From Rhodococcus sp. OK519 (lineage in GTDB: Bacteria > Actinomycetota > Actinomycetes > Mycobacteriales > Mycobacteriaceae), in the NCBI RefSeq assembly GCF_003051005.1, contig NZ_QAOW01000005.1, positions 62,001-126,000 of the forward strand: a stretch of 64,000 nucleotides of DNA, in the 5' to 3' direction. Shown one piece after another: positions 8,996 to 18,008 of the stretch. The position numbers and the translations under genes are program-made. The notes below the pieces were generated by a model. It was not told the DNA's origin. It was given only the letters and a program-made list of their open reading frames with translations, and searched no databases. Within the stretch, counting starts at the first letter, position 1. The number at the start of each line of letters is the position of its first letter.

Positions 8996-9865
8996 GTGGG
9001 GAAAGCTGACGGCGCCCCCGTAGCGTCGCCGGGTCCGGCCGCGGCACCCTCCAAGGCCGGACGTAACCTTCCTGCCGCGATCGCCGTCGGCGGTGGCCTC
9101 GGCGTCGCGTTGATCGTGATCCTGATCTACGCGCCTCTCGTGTGGATCGGCGTCGTTGCGGTCGCCATGGCGGTCGCGACCTGGGAGGTCGCCAAGCGCC
9201 TGCGCGAGGCCGACATCAACGTCCCGATCATTCCCCTGCTGGTCGGCGGCCAAGCCGTCATCTGGTTGAGCTGGCCGTACGGCACGACCGGCGTGCTGGG
9301 TGCGTTCGCCGGCACGGTGCTGGTGACGATGGTGTGGCGTCTGTTCGATCACGGGCTTGCCGCCACCCCGCGCAATTTCTTGCGCGACACGGCGGTCGCT
9401 GTGTTCGTAACGGCCTGGATCCCGCTGCTCGCGTCGTTTGCCACGCTGATGGTGCTGCAGGACGACGGCGCCGCCCGTGTGCTCTGTCTCATGATCGTCG
9501 TGGTCTGCTCCGACGTCGGTGGCTACGTCGCGGGGGTGTTCTTCGGCAAGCATCCGATGGTGCCGGCGATCAGCCCCAAGAAGTCCTGGGAGGGCTTCGC
9601 GGGCTCGCTCGCGTTCTGCATCGTCGGTGGCGTTCTGACGGTGACGTTCATCCTGGATGCGAACCCACTGGTCGGCGCGCTCCTCGGCGTCGCATTGGTG
9701 TTCACCGCGACGCTGGGCGATCTCATCGAGTCCCAGGTCAAGCGTGAGCTGGGGATCAAGGACATGGGTACGCTGCTGCCCGGCCACGGCGGCATCATGG
9801 ACCGGCTCGACTCGCTTCTGCCGTCCGCCTTCGTCACCTGGCTCGTCCTCACCGTTCTGGTGTGA
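8996..9865 (+). CDS. cdsA: phosphatidate cytidylyltransferase (CDP-diglyceride synthase), 289 aa
   Basis: CdsA converts phosphatidate and CTP to CDP-diacylglycerol, the precursor of phosphatidylinositol, cardiolipin and PIMs. About eight membrane segments follow a short charged Ala/Pro-rich N-terminus. The family signature lies near the C-terminus: DLIESQVKRELGIKDMG followed by LPGHGGIMDRLDSLL, with the Asp residues that bind metal. The GTG start at 8996 is 2 bases after frr. The stop overlaps the next start by 4 bases (GTGA). Confidence 0.95.
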   Translation: MGKADGAPVASPGPAAAPSKAGRNLPAAIAVGGGLGVALIVILIYAPLVWIGVVAVAMAVATWEVAKRLREADINVPIIPLLVGGQAVIWLSWPYGTTGVLGAFAGTVLVTMVWRLFDHGLAATPRNFLRDTAVAVFVTAWIPLLASFATLMVLQDDGAARVLCLMIVVVCSDVGGYVAGVFFGKHPMVPAISPKKSWEGFAGSLAFCIVGGVLTVTFILDANPLVGALLGVALVFTATLGDLIESQVKRELGIKDMGTLLPGHGGIMDRLDSLLPSAFVTWLVLTVLV

Positions 9866-10596
9866 GCCTCATCCGTTCCGGCCGTGGTCGGGCTCGGGGT
9901 CCCATCCCGAGCCCGAACATCTGGCACTGGCCGGACATCTATGAGATCGAGAACCGAGCCCAGGACGTCGACGGTGTGGTGTTCACGGCCCTCGCCGAGC
10001 TGGCAGGCTGGGGTGGGCGCGACGTTCTCGACGTCGGTTGCGGTGCCGGGTTCCATCTGCCGGTCTTCGCCGCCGCCGCACGTTCGGTGGTGGGCGTCGA
10101 GCCTCATCCTCCCCTCGTGGCAGCTGCCCGCGCCCGTGTGGAGGGGCACAGCGCGATCACCGTGCTGCACGGGTCTGCCGAGTCGCTGCCCCTTCCCGAC
10201 GCGTCCGTCGACGTCGTCCACGCGCGTACCGCGTACTTCTTCGGGCCCGGGTGCGGCCCGGGCATCCTCGAGGCGATGCGGGTGCTGCGGCCCGGGGGAG
10301 TGCTCGCGATCGTCGATCTCGACGCCACCGTTTCGCCGTACGGCGACTGGATGCGTGCCGATCTTGCGCACTACGATCCGCGCGCTGTCGAGTCGTTCTT
10401 CGAGGCACAGGGATTCGCGATGCATCGCGTTCGGACGCGCTGGGAGTTCGAGAATCGGGACGGCCTGCGCGCGGTCCTGGGAATCGAATTCACCGAACGC
10501 ACGGCCGCCCGTGCTTTCGCGGAGACCGCGGGTCTGGGTCTCGAGGTCGGCTACCGCATCCATACCCGATCCGTGCCGACGGGGCTGATCCTCTGA
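9862..10596 (+). CDS. class I SAM-dependent methyltransferase, 244 aa
   Basis: A Rossmann methyltransferase with motif I VLDVGCGAGFHLP, acidic motif II VVGVEPHPP, and the post-motif SAESLPLPDASVDVVHAR. A cysteine- and glycine-containing loop GPGCGPGILEAMRVLRPGG follows. The substrate is unknown; UbiE/Methyltransf_11-type members act on small molecules or lipids. It is translationally coupled to cdsA through a GTGA overlap, so a role near phospholipid metabolism is possible but unproven. Confidence 0.8.
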   Translation: MSLIRSGRGRARGPIPSPNIWHWPDIYEIENRAQDVDGVVFTALAELAGWGGRDVLDVGCGAGFHLPVFAAAARSVVGVEPHPPLVAAARARVEGHSAITVLHGSAESLPLPDASVDVVHARTAYFFGPGCGPGILEAMRVLRPGGVLAIVDLDATVSPYGDWMRADLAHYDPRAVESFFEAQGFAMHRVRTRWEFENRDGLRAVLGIEFTERTAARAFAETAGLGLEVGYRIHTRSVPTGLIL

Positions 10597-10617
10597 ACAG
10601 GTAAGTGTTACTCAGAG
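10591..10617. promoter_or_regulatory. candidate operator before the secreted lipase
   Basis: CTCTGA (10591-10596) and TCAGAG (10612-10617) flank an inner perfect palindrome GTAA-GTG-TTAC (10601-10611). A TTGACA at 10620-10625 could be a -35 element. The arrangement resembles TetR-type operators in actinobacteria, but no regulator gene is adjacent. Confidence 0.35.
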
Positions 10618-10656
10618 TATTGACAACGGCTGCTGTCATCGTGTGGGGTGAGTCAC

Positions 10657-11949
10657 ATGCGCATTCTGCGGGGCTTTCGTCGGACGGCAGTGATATTGGG
10701 TGGGTGCCTGGCGGCCGCGACGGCGGTAGGTGTGGCGGAGGCCGCGCCCGCACCTGCGGACTTCTACCAGGTTCCGGCGGAGGGACTCTCGGGTGAGTCG
10801 GGCAGCATCGTGCGCTCGGCCCCGTACGCTCCGCTGCTGTCGATCCCGAATCAGCAGGGTCCGTGGCCGTCGGGCGCGAACCGAATGATGTACCGCACGA
10901 CGGATGCTCACGGTGCGGCGACGGTGGCCACCGCGACGTACTTCGACGCGAGTCTGCCCTGGACGGGCGCCGGTGCGCGCCCGCTCGTCGTCCTCGCGCC
11001 CGGCACACAGGGGCAGGGTGACCAGTGCGCGCCGTCGAAGCTGTTCTCGGACATCGTCCACTACAACGTCCCGCTCGACTTCGCGGTGGAGTACGAGCTG
11101 CTTCAGGTGCACGCGCTGCTCTCGCGCGGCGTCGACGTCGTGGTCGCCGACTATCAGGGCCTCGGGACTGCGGGCATGCACAGCTACACCGACCGGCGCG
11201 CACAGGGCCAGACGATTCTCGACGCCGCCCGGGCTGTGAAGGCGTTGCCTGACAGTCGGATCGCGGCCGACAGCCCGATCGGCTTGTGGGGCTACTCGCA
11301 GGGCGGCGGCGCGGCAGCCTCGGCGGCGGAGATGCAGACGTCGTATGCGCCCGATCTGAATGTCCGCGGTACCTATGCGGGCGGCCCGCCTGCCGATCTG
11401 CGGAAGGTCGCCGCGGCCCTCGATGGTGGTCTCGCGGCGGGGTTGCTCGGCTACGCCGTCAACAGCATCTACGCCGGCTATCCGGAGGCCCGCGCCGAGA
11501 TCGACGGCGCCCTCAACCCGACGGGCCGGCAGGCGCTGGACGCCATCGCGACCCAGTGCGTGCCGGAGACCATCGCGCGATACGGGCTGCACCGGACCGC
11601 GGAGTGGACGAACGACGGACGCTCGATCGCCGAACTCATCGACGGATTGCCGGCGGTCCGGGCGGTCGTCGACGAGCAGCGGATCGGACGGTCGGTGCCG
11701 CACAGCCCCGTGCTGATCGTGCAGGGACGCAACGACGACCTCATTCCGCACGCGCAGGCCGCGCAGTTGGCCGGAGACTGGTGCGGACAGGGGGCGACGG
11801 TGGAATTCCGCACCGAGGAGATCCCGCCGATCGCCCCGGGCTTCGTCGTCGGCCACGGGTTGCCGATGATGTCGGGTCTGCCGTCCGCGCTGGATTGGAT
11901 GACGGATCGATTCAACGGTGTGCCGGCGCCGTCGAACTGCGCCAGGTGA
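10657..11949 (+). CDS. secreted lipase (secretory lipase family), 430 aa
   Basis: The protein has a signal sequence (RRTAVILGGCLAAATAVGVAEA) and an alpha/beta-hydrolase domain of the PF03583 'secretory lipase' type found in many mycolate-containing actinobacteria. The nucleophile elbow is GYSQGG, the acid is in VQGRNDDLIP, and the His is probably in VVGHGLPM near the end. The ATG at 10657 is preferred, with GGGG at 10645-10648 as SD; an in-frame GTG at 10648 adds three residues. It would hydrolyse acyl glycerols or other esters outside the cytoplasm. Two Cys late in the chain may form a disulfide. Confidence 0.85.
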   Translation: MRILRGFRRTAVILGGCLAAATAVGVAEAAPAPADFYQVPAEGLSGESGSIVRSAPYAPLLSIPNQQGPWPSGANRMMYRTTDAHGAATVATATYFDASLPWTGAGARPLVVLAPGTQGQGDQCAPSKLFSDIVHYNVPLDFAVEYELLQVHALLSRGVDVVVADYQGLGTAGMHSYTDRRAQGQTILDAARAVKALPDSRIAADSPIGLWGYSQGGGAAASAAEMQTSYAPDLNVRGTYAGGPPADLRKVAAALDGGLAAGLLGYAVNSIYAGYPEARAEIDGALNPTGRQALDAIATQCVPETIARYGLHRTAEWTNDGRSIAELIDGLPAVRAVVDEQRIGRSVPHSPVLIVQGRNDDLIPHAQAAQLAGDWCGQGATVEFRTEEIPPIAPGFVVGHGLPMMSGLPSALDWMTDRFNGVPAPSNCAR

Positions 11950-11952
11950 CCG

Positions 11953-12795
11953 TCAGGCGAGGCCGAACACCTCGGCGAGGTGCGTGAGCTTCTTGGCTTT
12001 GGCGAGCCGGGGCAGGTCACTGCCGTCCCGCACTCGTTCACCGTCGGTGCCCAGTTCGGCGATCACGTCGTGCGCCCAGGCGATGTCGTGGGGACTCGGG
12101 CTCAGCGTGCGATTCACCGTCTGCGCCTGGTCGGAGTGCAGGCACAGTTTGCCGGTGAGGCCGAGTGACGCCGTCGCTTCGCAGTCGCGTTGCAGGATGG
12201 TGTCGTTCGCGGACACTGTCGGGCCGTCGATCGGGCCGCCCGCGAGGCGGGCCGCGCGGCTCGCGATCACGAGCCGAGAGCGCGGATAGGCCATGGCGAG
12301 CACGTCGTCGCTCATCCCGGTGTCGCGGCGGAAGTCGCCGCTGCCGAACGCGAGACGGAACGTGCCGTCCGCGCGGGCAATCTCCGGCGCTGCCTCCAGG
12401 CCCGCTGCCGACTCGATCAACGTGATGATCCGGGTGCCGTCCGGCAGCCGTTCGCGGGTTGCTTCCACCTGCCCGCCGCTCTCGGTCTTCGCGAGCATGA
12501 CACCGGACAGCCCGGGGAGTTCGGCGAGCGTCTCGAGGTCGTCAGCCCAGAACGGGGTCGTGGCGTCGTTGATGCGCACCCACCCGTCGCCTCCGCCGGT
12601 GAGCCACTCGGTCACCGCGGCCCGCGCGGCCGGCTTGTGATCGGGTGTGACGGCGTCCTCGAGGTCCAGGATCATGGCGTCGGCGTGCCCGGGGCGCACG
12701 AAGCTGTCGGGTCTGGTGGCTGCCGTGAGGAGCCACGAGCGGGCCAGATCGGGATCGATGCCGGCGCGGCCGGACGGCTGCGTGTGAACGGTCAC
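11953..12795 (-). CDS. HpcH/HpaI aldolase / citrate lyase beta (CitE-like) protein, 280 aa
   Basis: CitE-like enzymes are TIM-barrel lyases that cleave or form 3-hydroxyacyl-CoA or malyl/citramalyl-CoA type substrates with Mg2+. Visible family motifs are SWLLTAATRPDSF, MILDLEDAVTPDHK (metal and substrate Asp/Glu), WVRIND, TLIESAAGL and AFGSGDFRRD. The GTG at 12795 follows SD GAGGAG. As a single gene without CitD or CitF partners it is not a citrate lyase subunit; a role in itaconate, citramalyl-CoA or side-chain degradation is typical in actinobacteria but is inferred. It is convergent with the lipase. Confidence 0.85.
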   Translation of the reverse strand: MTVHTQPSGRAGIDPDLARSWLLTAATRPDSFVRPGHADAMILDLEDAVTPDHKPAARAAVTEWLTGGGDGWVRINDATTPFWADDLETLAELPGLSGVMLAKTESGGQVEATRERLPDGTRIITLIESAAGLEAAPEIARADGTFRLAFGSGDFRRDTGMSDDVLAMAYPRSRLVIASRAARLAGGPIDGPTVSANDTILQRDCEATASLGLTGKLCLHSDQAQTVNRTLSPSPHDIAWAHDVIAELGTDGERVRDGSDLPRLAKAKKLTHLAEVFGLA

Positions 12796-12865
12796 GGGGC
12801 GGCTCCTCGTCGTACTGACCGGACTCCTGCGGTTCCTCCATCGTGCCGTGCTGCTGCGCGGTCAG

Positions 12866-13276
12866 CTACCCCGCCGGGTTGGCGTCGGGCGGCGGATTCC
12901 CCGATGCTGCCCGTTTCGCGACACGGCGGATCTGGATGATCCGGACTCCACCGGCCAGCGCCATGATGAGGGCGCCCGCGATCGCCGCCAGGAGGAGGCT
13001 GATGCCTGCGGGGAGACTGAACTCCCACGCGAACAGCTCGAACGTGACGGAGTCCAGGTTCTGCAGAATGAAGATCAGCAGCAGGATCGCGACCACGATC
13101 CCGATGACCAACCCGGTCCACGTCGATGCCGCGCGGGTGCGGCCGAGCTTGTGCGCATCGTGTGACGTCAACGCGCCCGACTCTTCGTGTCGCCCGTGGG
13201 GGGCCGTCGCGTCAAGGGGCGGCTCCACCGGGGTCGCCTGGGCGTCCTCGGGGTCCTCTCGTCGATTCTCGGACAT
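12866..13276 (-). CDS. LapA-domain (DUF1049) membrane protein, 136 aa
   Basis: A hydrophilic Pro/Glu/Asp-rich N-terminus (about 45 residues) is followed by two membrane helices, [20 protein letters not shown] and [20 protein letters not shown], separated by the short [13 protein letters not shown] loop. The spacing and the [11 protein letters not shown] motif fit the LapA/DUF1049 family of small inner-membrane proteins. The ATG at 13276 is preferred over an in-frame GTG at 13294 that lacks an SD. It is divergent from rlmN. Confidence 0.75.
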   Translation of the reverse strand: MSENRREDPEDAQATPVEPPLDATAPHGRHEESGALTSHDAHKLGRTRAASTWTGLVIGIVVAILLLIFILQNLDSVTFELFAWEFSLPAGISLLLAAIAGALIMALAGGVRIIQIRRVAKRAASGNPPPDANPAG

Positions 13277-13356
13277 GTGTCGATCATCACCCACTGTGTG
13301 GTGTTCCGCACGCGCATCGGACAGCTCGGTCGAGCAGTGGGAGAATGGCAGGCACT

Positions 13357-14469
13357 ATGACTGTCTCCCTTCCTCTCGTCTTCAATGCGCCGCGCCGCGG
13401 AATGCCGCCGCGTCATCTCGCCGACCTCGACGCCGACGAGCGCAAGGAGGCCGTGAAGGAACTGGGTCTGCCCGGTTTCCGGGCCGATCAACTGGCGCGG
13501 CAGTACTACGGCCGGCTCGAGGCAGATCCGGACAAGATGACCGATCTGCCTGCCGACATGCGCGAGAAGGTGGGTGCCGCGCTGTTCCCGCCGCTCTTGA
13601 CCGCGGTCAAGAATGTCGCGTGTGATGCCGGGCTGACCCGCAAGACTCTGTGGAAGGCCAACGACGGCACCCTGCTCGAGAGTGTGCTGATGCGGTACCC
13701 GGACCGGGCGACGCTGTGTATCTCCAGCCAGGCCGGCTGCGGCATGGCCTGCCCGTTCTGCGCCACCGGCCAGGGCGGTCTGCAGCGGAACCTGTCCACC
13801 GCCGAGATCGTCGACCAGGTGCGCGCGGCCGCCGCGGCGCTGCGCGACGGCGACGTCGAGGGCGGTCCGGGGCGGCTGTCGAACATCGTCTTCATGGGCA
13901 TGGGGGAGCCGCTCGCGAACTACAAGCGCGTCGTCGCGGCAGTCCGTCGGATCACGTCGCCCGCACCGAACGGCCTGGGCATCTCGCAGCGCGCGGTGAC
14001 GGTCTCGACCGTCGGACTGGCGCCTGCGATCCGCAAGCTCGCGGACGAGGAGATGTCGGTGCGCCTGGCGGTCTCGCTGCACACGCCCGACGACGAACTG
14101 CGCGACACTCTCGTCCCGGTCAACAACCGGTGGCCGGTAGCCGAGGTGCTGGACGCGGCCCGTTACTACGCCGACAAGTCCGGTCGGCGCGTGTCGATCG
14201 AGTACGCGCTGATCCGGGACGTCAACGATCAGCCGTGGCGTGCCGACCTGCTCGGCAAGAAGCTGCACAAGGCGCTCGGGCCGCTCGTCCACGTCAACCT
14301 CATCCCGCTCAACCCGACACCGGGCAGCGAGTGGGACGCCAGCCCCAAGCCGGTCGAGCGCGAGTTCGTGCGGCGGGTCCAGGCGCAGGGCGTCTCGTGT
14401 ACCGTCCGCGACACTCGCGGTCAGGAGATCGCCGCCGCCTGCGGCCAGTTGGCGGCGGAGGGTTCCTGA
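13357..14469 (+). CDS. rlmN: dual-specificity rRNA/tRNA adenine-C2 methyltransferase RlmN, 370 aa
   Basis: A radical-SAM methyltransferase that methylates C2 of adenosine 2503 in 23S rRNA and A37 in some tRNAs. The 4Fe-4S cluster motif is Cys128-x3-Cys132-x2-Cys135 (CGMACPFC). The Cys of ATLCISSQ and Cys348 in [12 protein letters not shown] correspond to the methyl-carrying and resolving cysteines of the family. [10 protein letters not shown] is the SAM-contact GEP motif. The ATG at 13357 is used; an in-frame ATG four codons earlier (13345) is equally possible. The stop at 14469 is followed by an inverted repeat. Confidence 0.95.
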   Translation: MTVSLPLVFNAPRRGMPPRHLADLDADERKEAVKELGLPGFRADQLARQYYGRLEADPDKMTDLPADMREKVGAALFPPLLTAVKNVACDAGLTRKTLWKANDGTLLESVLMRYPDRATLCISSQAGCGMACPFCATGQGGLQRNLSTAEIVDQVRAAAAALRDGDVEGGPGRLSNIVFMGMGEPLANYKRVVAAVRRITSPAPNGLGISQRAVTVSTVGLAPAIRKLADEEMSVRLAVSLHTPDDELRDTLVPVNNRWPVAEVLDAARYYADKSGRRVSIEYALIRDVNDQPWRADLLGKKLHKALGPLVHVNLIPLNPTPGSEWDASPKPVEREFVRRVQAQGVSCTVRDTRGQEIAAACGQLAAEGS

Positions 14470-14522
14470 TCCTCGGGGCCGCCCGGGTCGGGTCGGGTCG
14501 AGTTCGCTGAGCGGACGCTCTC

Positions 14523-14570
14523 AGTTCACCCGAGTTGCGCAAAACCTACACGTGCGCAAACGGGCGAACT
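14523..14570. repeat. inverted repeat upstream of phoD with internal GTGCGCAAA-type motifs
   Basis: AGTTCACCCG (14523-14532) and CGGGCGAACT (14561-14570) pair at 9 of 10 positions. The interior holds two TGCGCAAA direct copies. The left arm contains GTTCACC, the core of the Streptomyces PHO-box repeat, but no second 11-base unit is convincing. It lies between rlmN and phoD and could be a terminator or an operator. Confidence 0.45.
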
Positions 14571-14612
14571 AGGGTCAGCGCCACCCGTGTCCGCGCGAAC
14601 CCGAGGTGGCCC

Positions 14613-16319
14613 ATGTCGTTCCCGATCCGAAACGTCTCTCGCCGTAGCTTTCTCACCGGACTGTCGATGGTCGGCGCCGCGGCCGCGTTTCCGGTCACGG
14701 CCTTCGCGGCTCCGGTCCTGCGCCAGGCGCCAGATGTCGGGCCGGGGCTGATCCGGAACCCGGAGTTCGCGAACGGCGTCATGGCCGGAGTGCCACGCAC
14801 CGACGGCGCGACGCTGTGGACGCGGATCGGTTCGGCCGGCGGGGGCGGTAGCCTCGGTTCCGTCGGTACGGGTTCGGGCACAGGCAGTCTCGGCTCCGGC
14901 GCGCTGGGCAGCGGCGGTACTGCTGCCGGGGAACTGGCGCTGATCGTGTCGACGCGCGAGGACCTGTCCGCGCCGGTGCTGGCCGAGCGGGTCCAGGTCC
15001 GCGAGGATGCCGACGGCACAGTGCATTTCGATGCGACGGGCCTCGTGCCCGGTGAGACCTACTACTACCAGTTTCGTGGCGCCGGGGGAGAGTCGCCGAT
15101 CGGCCGGTTCCGGACGCTGCGGCCTGCGGATTCCGACGAACCGGTCCGCATCGGCTGGTTCACCTGCCAGGGCTTCGAGGAAGGCTACTACGGAGCCCAC
15201 CGTCATCTTGCCGAGGAAGACCTGGACTTCGTCGTGTGCCTCGGTGACTACGTCTACGAATTCACCATGCCCGGGGTTCGGGGAATCGATGCCAACGTGT
15301 TCCCGCAGGGACTCGACAGCATGCGGGACAAGTTTCGCAGGTACCGGTCGGACGCCGACCTACGGATGATGCACAGTCGGCACGCCTTCCTGCCGATCTG
15401 GGATGACCACGAGTTCCGCAACAACTACAGCAAGGACGGCTGGACGTTCCCGGTCATCTCGCCGATCGATGGTGCGATCGGGTTCCAGCAGAAGAAGCAA
15501 TGGGCGTGGCAGGCGTGGTTCGAACACATGCCGGTGCCCCGGTTCGCCGACGACCCGTTGCGCACCTATCGGTCCCTGCGGGTGGGTCGGACGGTGGAGT
15601 TGTTCGCGCCGGACACCCGGCAGTACCGCGACCGTCAGGCGTGCGGCGACTCGCTCGACCACATCGTGTGCGCGGAGGCCGATGCTCCGGGCCGCACCAT
15701 GCTCGGTGCGTCGCAGAAGGATTGGCTGCTCGACGGGCTGACCCACTCGGACGCGACGTGGAAGGTGGTGGCCAACGCAAACATGATGATGGGCATGGTG
15801 GTGGCGGACAACGGCACCCGGGCCTACATGGACACGTGGGACGGATACGGCGCCGAGCGGGCCGAGATCCTCTCCACCGCGGCCCAGTCGGTCGAGAACA
15901 TGGTGCTCGTGACCGGGGACGACCACGACGGGTGGGCGGGTGAGCTGTGGGACACCGGGTTCGCGCCGGGCACATCGAGCGGTGAGCAGGTGAATACGCC
16001 GGGCACCCGGCGGGCGGGTGTCGAGTTCGTGGTTCCGTCGGTCACGTCCACGAACACCGGGGACGGCGGCTACAACCTCGGCAGCAGCGGAGGCGATCCT
16101 GTCGATGCCGCGCGGGCCGAGGAGATCAACCGTCGCGAGCACAACCCGCATGTCAAGCACGTCGACATGGTCAGCCACGGCTACGGGTTGCTCGACGTGG
16201 AGGCTGGTGAGGCGCGGTTCCGCTTCCGTGCGGTCGACAAGCTGAACCCGAACCCGGATGTGACGACGTCGAAATCGTTTCGGACACCCGCCGGCCAGGC
16301 CGTCATCGAACCGGCCTGA
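14613..16319 (+). CDS. phoD: PhoD-type alkaline phosphatase, Tat-exported, 568 aa
   Basis: The N-terminus has a twin-arginine signal (SRRSFLTGLSMVGAAAAF) consistent with Tat export of the folded metalloenzyme. The PhoD N-terminal domain is followed by the catalytic domain with WFTCQGFEEGYYG, VCLGDYVYEF, IWDDHEFRNN and VTGDDHDGW, which carry the Fe3+/Ca2+ ligands. An insert at about 73-108 is almost pure Gly/Ser/Thr (GGGGSLGSVGTGSG and so on), absent from typical PhoD and probably a flexible loop. The ATG at 14613 places the RR motif close to the start; an in-frame start at 14535 would add 26 unrelated residues. It would release phosphate from phosphomonoesters or diesters outside the cell. 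Confidence 0.92.
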   Translation: MSFPIRNVSRRSFLTGLSMVGAAAAFPVTAFAAPVLRQAPDVGPGLIRNPEFANGVMAGVPRTDGATLWTRIGSAGGGGSLGSVGTGSGTGSLGSGALGSGGTAAGELALIVSTREDLSAPVLAERVQVREDADGTVHFDATGLVPGETYYYQFRGAGGESPIGRFRTLRPADSDEPVRIGWFTCQGFEEGYYGAHRHLAEEDLDFVVCLGDYVYEFTMPGVRGIDANVFPQGLDSMRDKFRRYRSDADLRMMHSRHAFLPIWDDHEFRNNYSKDGWTFPVISPIDGAIGFQQKKQWAWQAWFEHMPVPRFADDPLRTYRSLRVGRTVELFAPDTRQYRDRQACGDSLDHIVCAEADAPGRTMLGASQKDWLLDGLTHSDATWKVVANANMMMGMVVADNGTRAYMDTWDGYGAERAEILSTAAQSVENMVLVTGDDHDGWAGELWDTGFAPGTSSGEQVNTPGTRRAGVEFVVPSVTSTNTGDGGYNLGSSGGDPVDAARAEEINRREHNPHVKHVDMVSHGYGLLDVEAGEARFRFRAVDKLNPNPDVTTSKSFRTPAGQAVIEPA

Positions 16320-16360
16320 CCGACGCCCGAACCCGGGAGACGCCTGTCCCAGCTACGACG

Positions 16361-16390
16361 AAGGCCCCGCACCTGCAGGTGCGGGGCCTT
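16361..16390. terminator. bidirectional terminator between phoD and the DUF2631 gene
   Basis: The 30 bases form an exact palindrome starting AAGGCCCCGCACCTG, so the hairpin begins with A and ends with T on either strand. It sits between two convergent genes and serves both. Confidence 0.85.
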
Positions 16391-16414
16391 CGCGGTAAGT
16401 CTGTGCGGTGTCGA

Positions 16415-16684
16415 CTACCGCGGTTTGCGACGCAGGATGATGTCGCGAACCAGGATGAACACGATCGCGCCGGCGAAGCCGACGAGGAACAGGTCCTCGA
16501 CCTTGCCATGGTGGTTGCCGATCATCATCAGCAGCAGGAACGCGGCAAAGAACCAGCCGGCGAAACGGAACAGTCGCGGAGCTTCGCCACTCCAGCCCCA
16601 TGCGGCCGAGGGGACCTCGGCGGTGTCGACGTGCGCTGCGACTACGGGGTCGTTGGAAGTGGGGTCCAACTGGGTACCGGCCAC
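16415..16684 (-). CDS. DUF2631-like small membrane protein, 89 aa
   Basis: A hydrophilic N-terminus (about 45 residues, with AAWGWSGEAPRLFR) is followed by two membrane helices, WFFAAFLLLMMIG and EDLFLVGFAGAIVFILVRDI, and a basic tail RRKPR. This fits the actinobacterial DUF2631 family, whose mycobacterial member (Rv2876) also lies near dxr. Function is unknown. The start is the ATG at 16684, with AGGAGGATCG just upstream on the minus strand. It is divergent from dxr. Confidence 0.75.
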   Translation of the reverse strand: MAGTQLDPTSNDPVVAAHVDTAEVPSAAWGWSGEAPRLFRFAGWFFAAFLLLMMIGNHHGKVEDLFLVGFAGAIVFILVRDIILRRKPR

Positions 16685-16844
16685 GGCTCGATCCTCCTGA
16701 TGTTACGAAAGCGCTTTTCCCGCTTATCGTGGCATACGACCGTGCGTCGTACGAACCTGGGTCCGGGGGTGTCGCGATCCGAGGTGACGACGCGAAGGCC
16801 AATCCTGTGTGATTCTCTCAGCTTCGGTCAGGAACAATGGATCC

Positions 16845-18002
16845 GTGGCTGACACCCAACCGACTCGCGTTCTGCTGCTGGGCAGCACCGGTTCCATCGG
16901 CACCCAGGCCCTCGAGGTCATCGCCGCCAACCCCGACAAGTTCGAGGTGGTGGGGCTCGCGGCTGGGGGCGGGAACATCGACTTGCTCGCCCGCCAGATC
17001 GCGGAAACGGGCGTGACCAGTGTTGCGGTGGCCGACCCGGTCGCGGCAGCTCGCTTGGACGTGCCCGGCGTGCTGTCGGGCCCCGACGCCGTCACCGAAC
17101 TCGTGCGGGCAACAGAGGCGGACGTCGTCCTCAACGCCCTTGTCGGGTCGTTGGGGCTGGAGCCGACGCTGGCGGCGCTGGAGTCCGGTGCGCGCCTGGC
17201 CCTCGCGAACAAGGAATCGCTCGTCGCGGGCGGTCCGCTCGTGACTGCGGCCGCGGCGCCCGGCCAGATCGTGCCCGTCGACTCCGAGCACTCCGCGCTC
17301 GCCCAGTGTCTGCGCGGCGGCCGCGCCGACGAGGTGGACCGACTGGTTCTGACGGCGTCGGGTGGCCCGTTCCGAGGATGGACGGCCGCGGCGCTCGAGG
17401 ACGTCACGCCGGAGCAGGCCGGCGCCCATCCCACGTGGTCGATGGGTCCGATGAACACGCTCAACTCCGCGTCGCTCGTGAACAAGGGGCTCGAGCTGAT
17501 CGAGACACACCTGCTGTTCGGGATCGACTACGACCGCATCGACGTCACGGTGCACCCGCAGTCGGTCGTGCACTCGATGGTGACGTTCACCGACGGTTCG
17601 ACGCTCGCGCAGGCCAGCCCGCCGGACATGAAGCTGCCGATCGCACTCGCGCTCGGCTGGCCGGCACGGGTTCCGGGTGCGGCTGCCCCGTGTGACTTCT
17701 CGACCGCGTCGACGTGGACGTTCGAACCGGTGGACTCCGTGGTGTTCCCGGCGATCGACCTGGCTCGGCAGGCAGGCAAGGCCGGTGGCTGCATGACGGC
17801 GGTCTACAACGCCGCCAACGAGGTCGCGGCGGAGGCGTTCCTGAGCTCTTCACTCCGTTTTCCGGAGATCGTGCGGACCGTCGAGCGTGTTCTCGCGGCA
17901 GGCGGAGAGTGGGCCGCACCTCCCGCTACGGTGGACGACGTGTTGGCCGCCGACGGGTGGGCCCGTGCTCGCGCACGCGAGTTCGTGAAACAGGAGGGCT
18001 AG
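16845..18002 (+). CDS. dxr: 1-deoxy-D-xylulose 5-phosphate reductoisomerase, 385 aa
   Basis: DXR converts DXP to MEP with NADPH, the committed step of the MEP isoprenoid pathway and the target of fosmidomycin. The NADPH site is [15 protein letters not shown]; the metal and substrate site has [18 protein letters not shown] and SASGGPFRG-type blocks (TASGGPFRG here), with [23 protein letters not shown]. The start is the GTG at 16845 with AGGA at 16830-16833; the frame is open 12 codons further upstream without similarity. It is followed after 6 bases by rip1 and then ispG, a standard actinobacterial arrangement. Confidence 0.97.
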   Translation: MADTQPTRVLLLGSTGSIGTQALEVIAANPDKFEVVGLAAGGGNIDLLARQIAETGVTSVAVADPVAAARLDVPGVLSGPDAVTELVRATEADVVLNALVGSLGLEPTLAALESGARLALANKESLVAGGPLVTAAAAPGQIVPVDSEHSALAQCLRGGRADEVDRLVLTASGGPFRGWTAAALEDVTPEQAGAHPTWSMGPMNTLNSASLVNKGLELIETHLLFGIDYDRIDVTVHPQSVVHSMVTFTDGSTLAQASPPDMKLPIALALGWPARVPGAAAPCDFSTASTWTFEPVDSVVFPAIDLARQAGKAGGCMTAVYNAANEVAAEAFLSSSLRFPEIVRTVERVLAAGGEWAAPPATVDDVLAADGWARARAREFVKQEG

Positions 18003-18008
18003 AACCGC

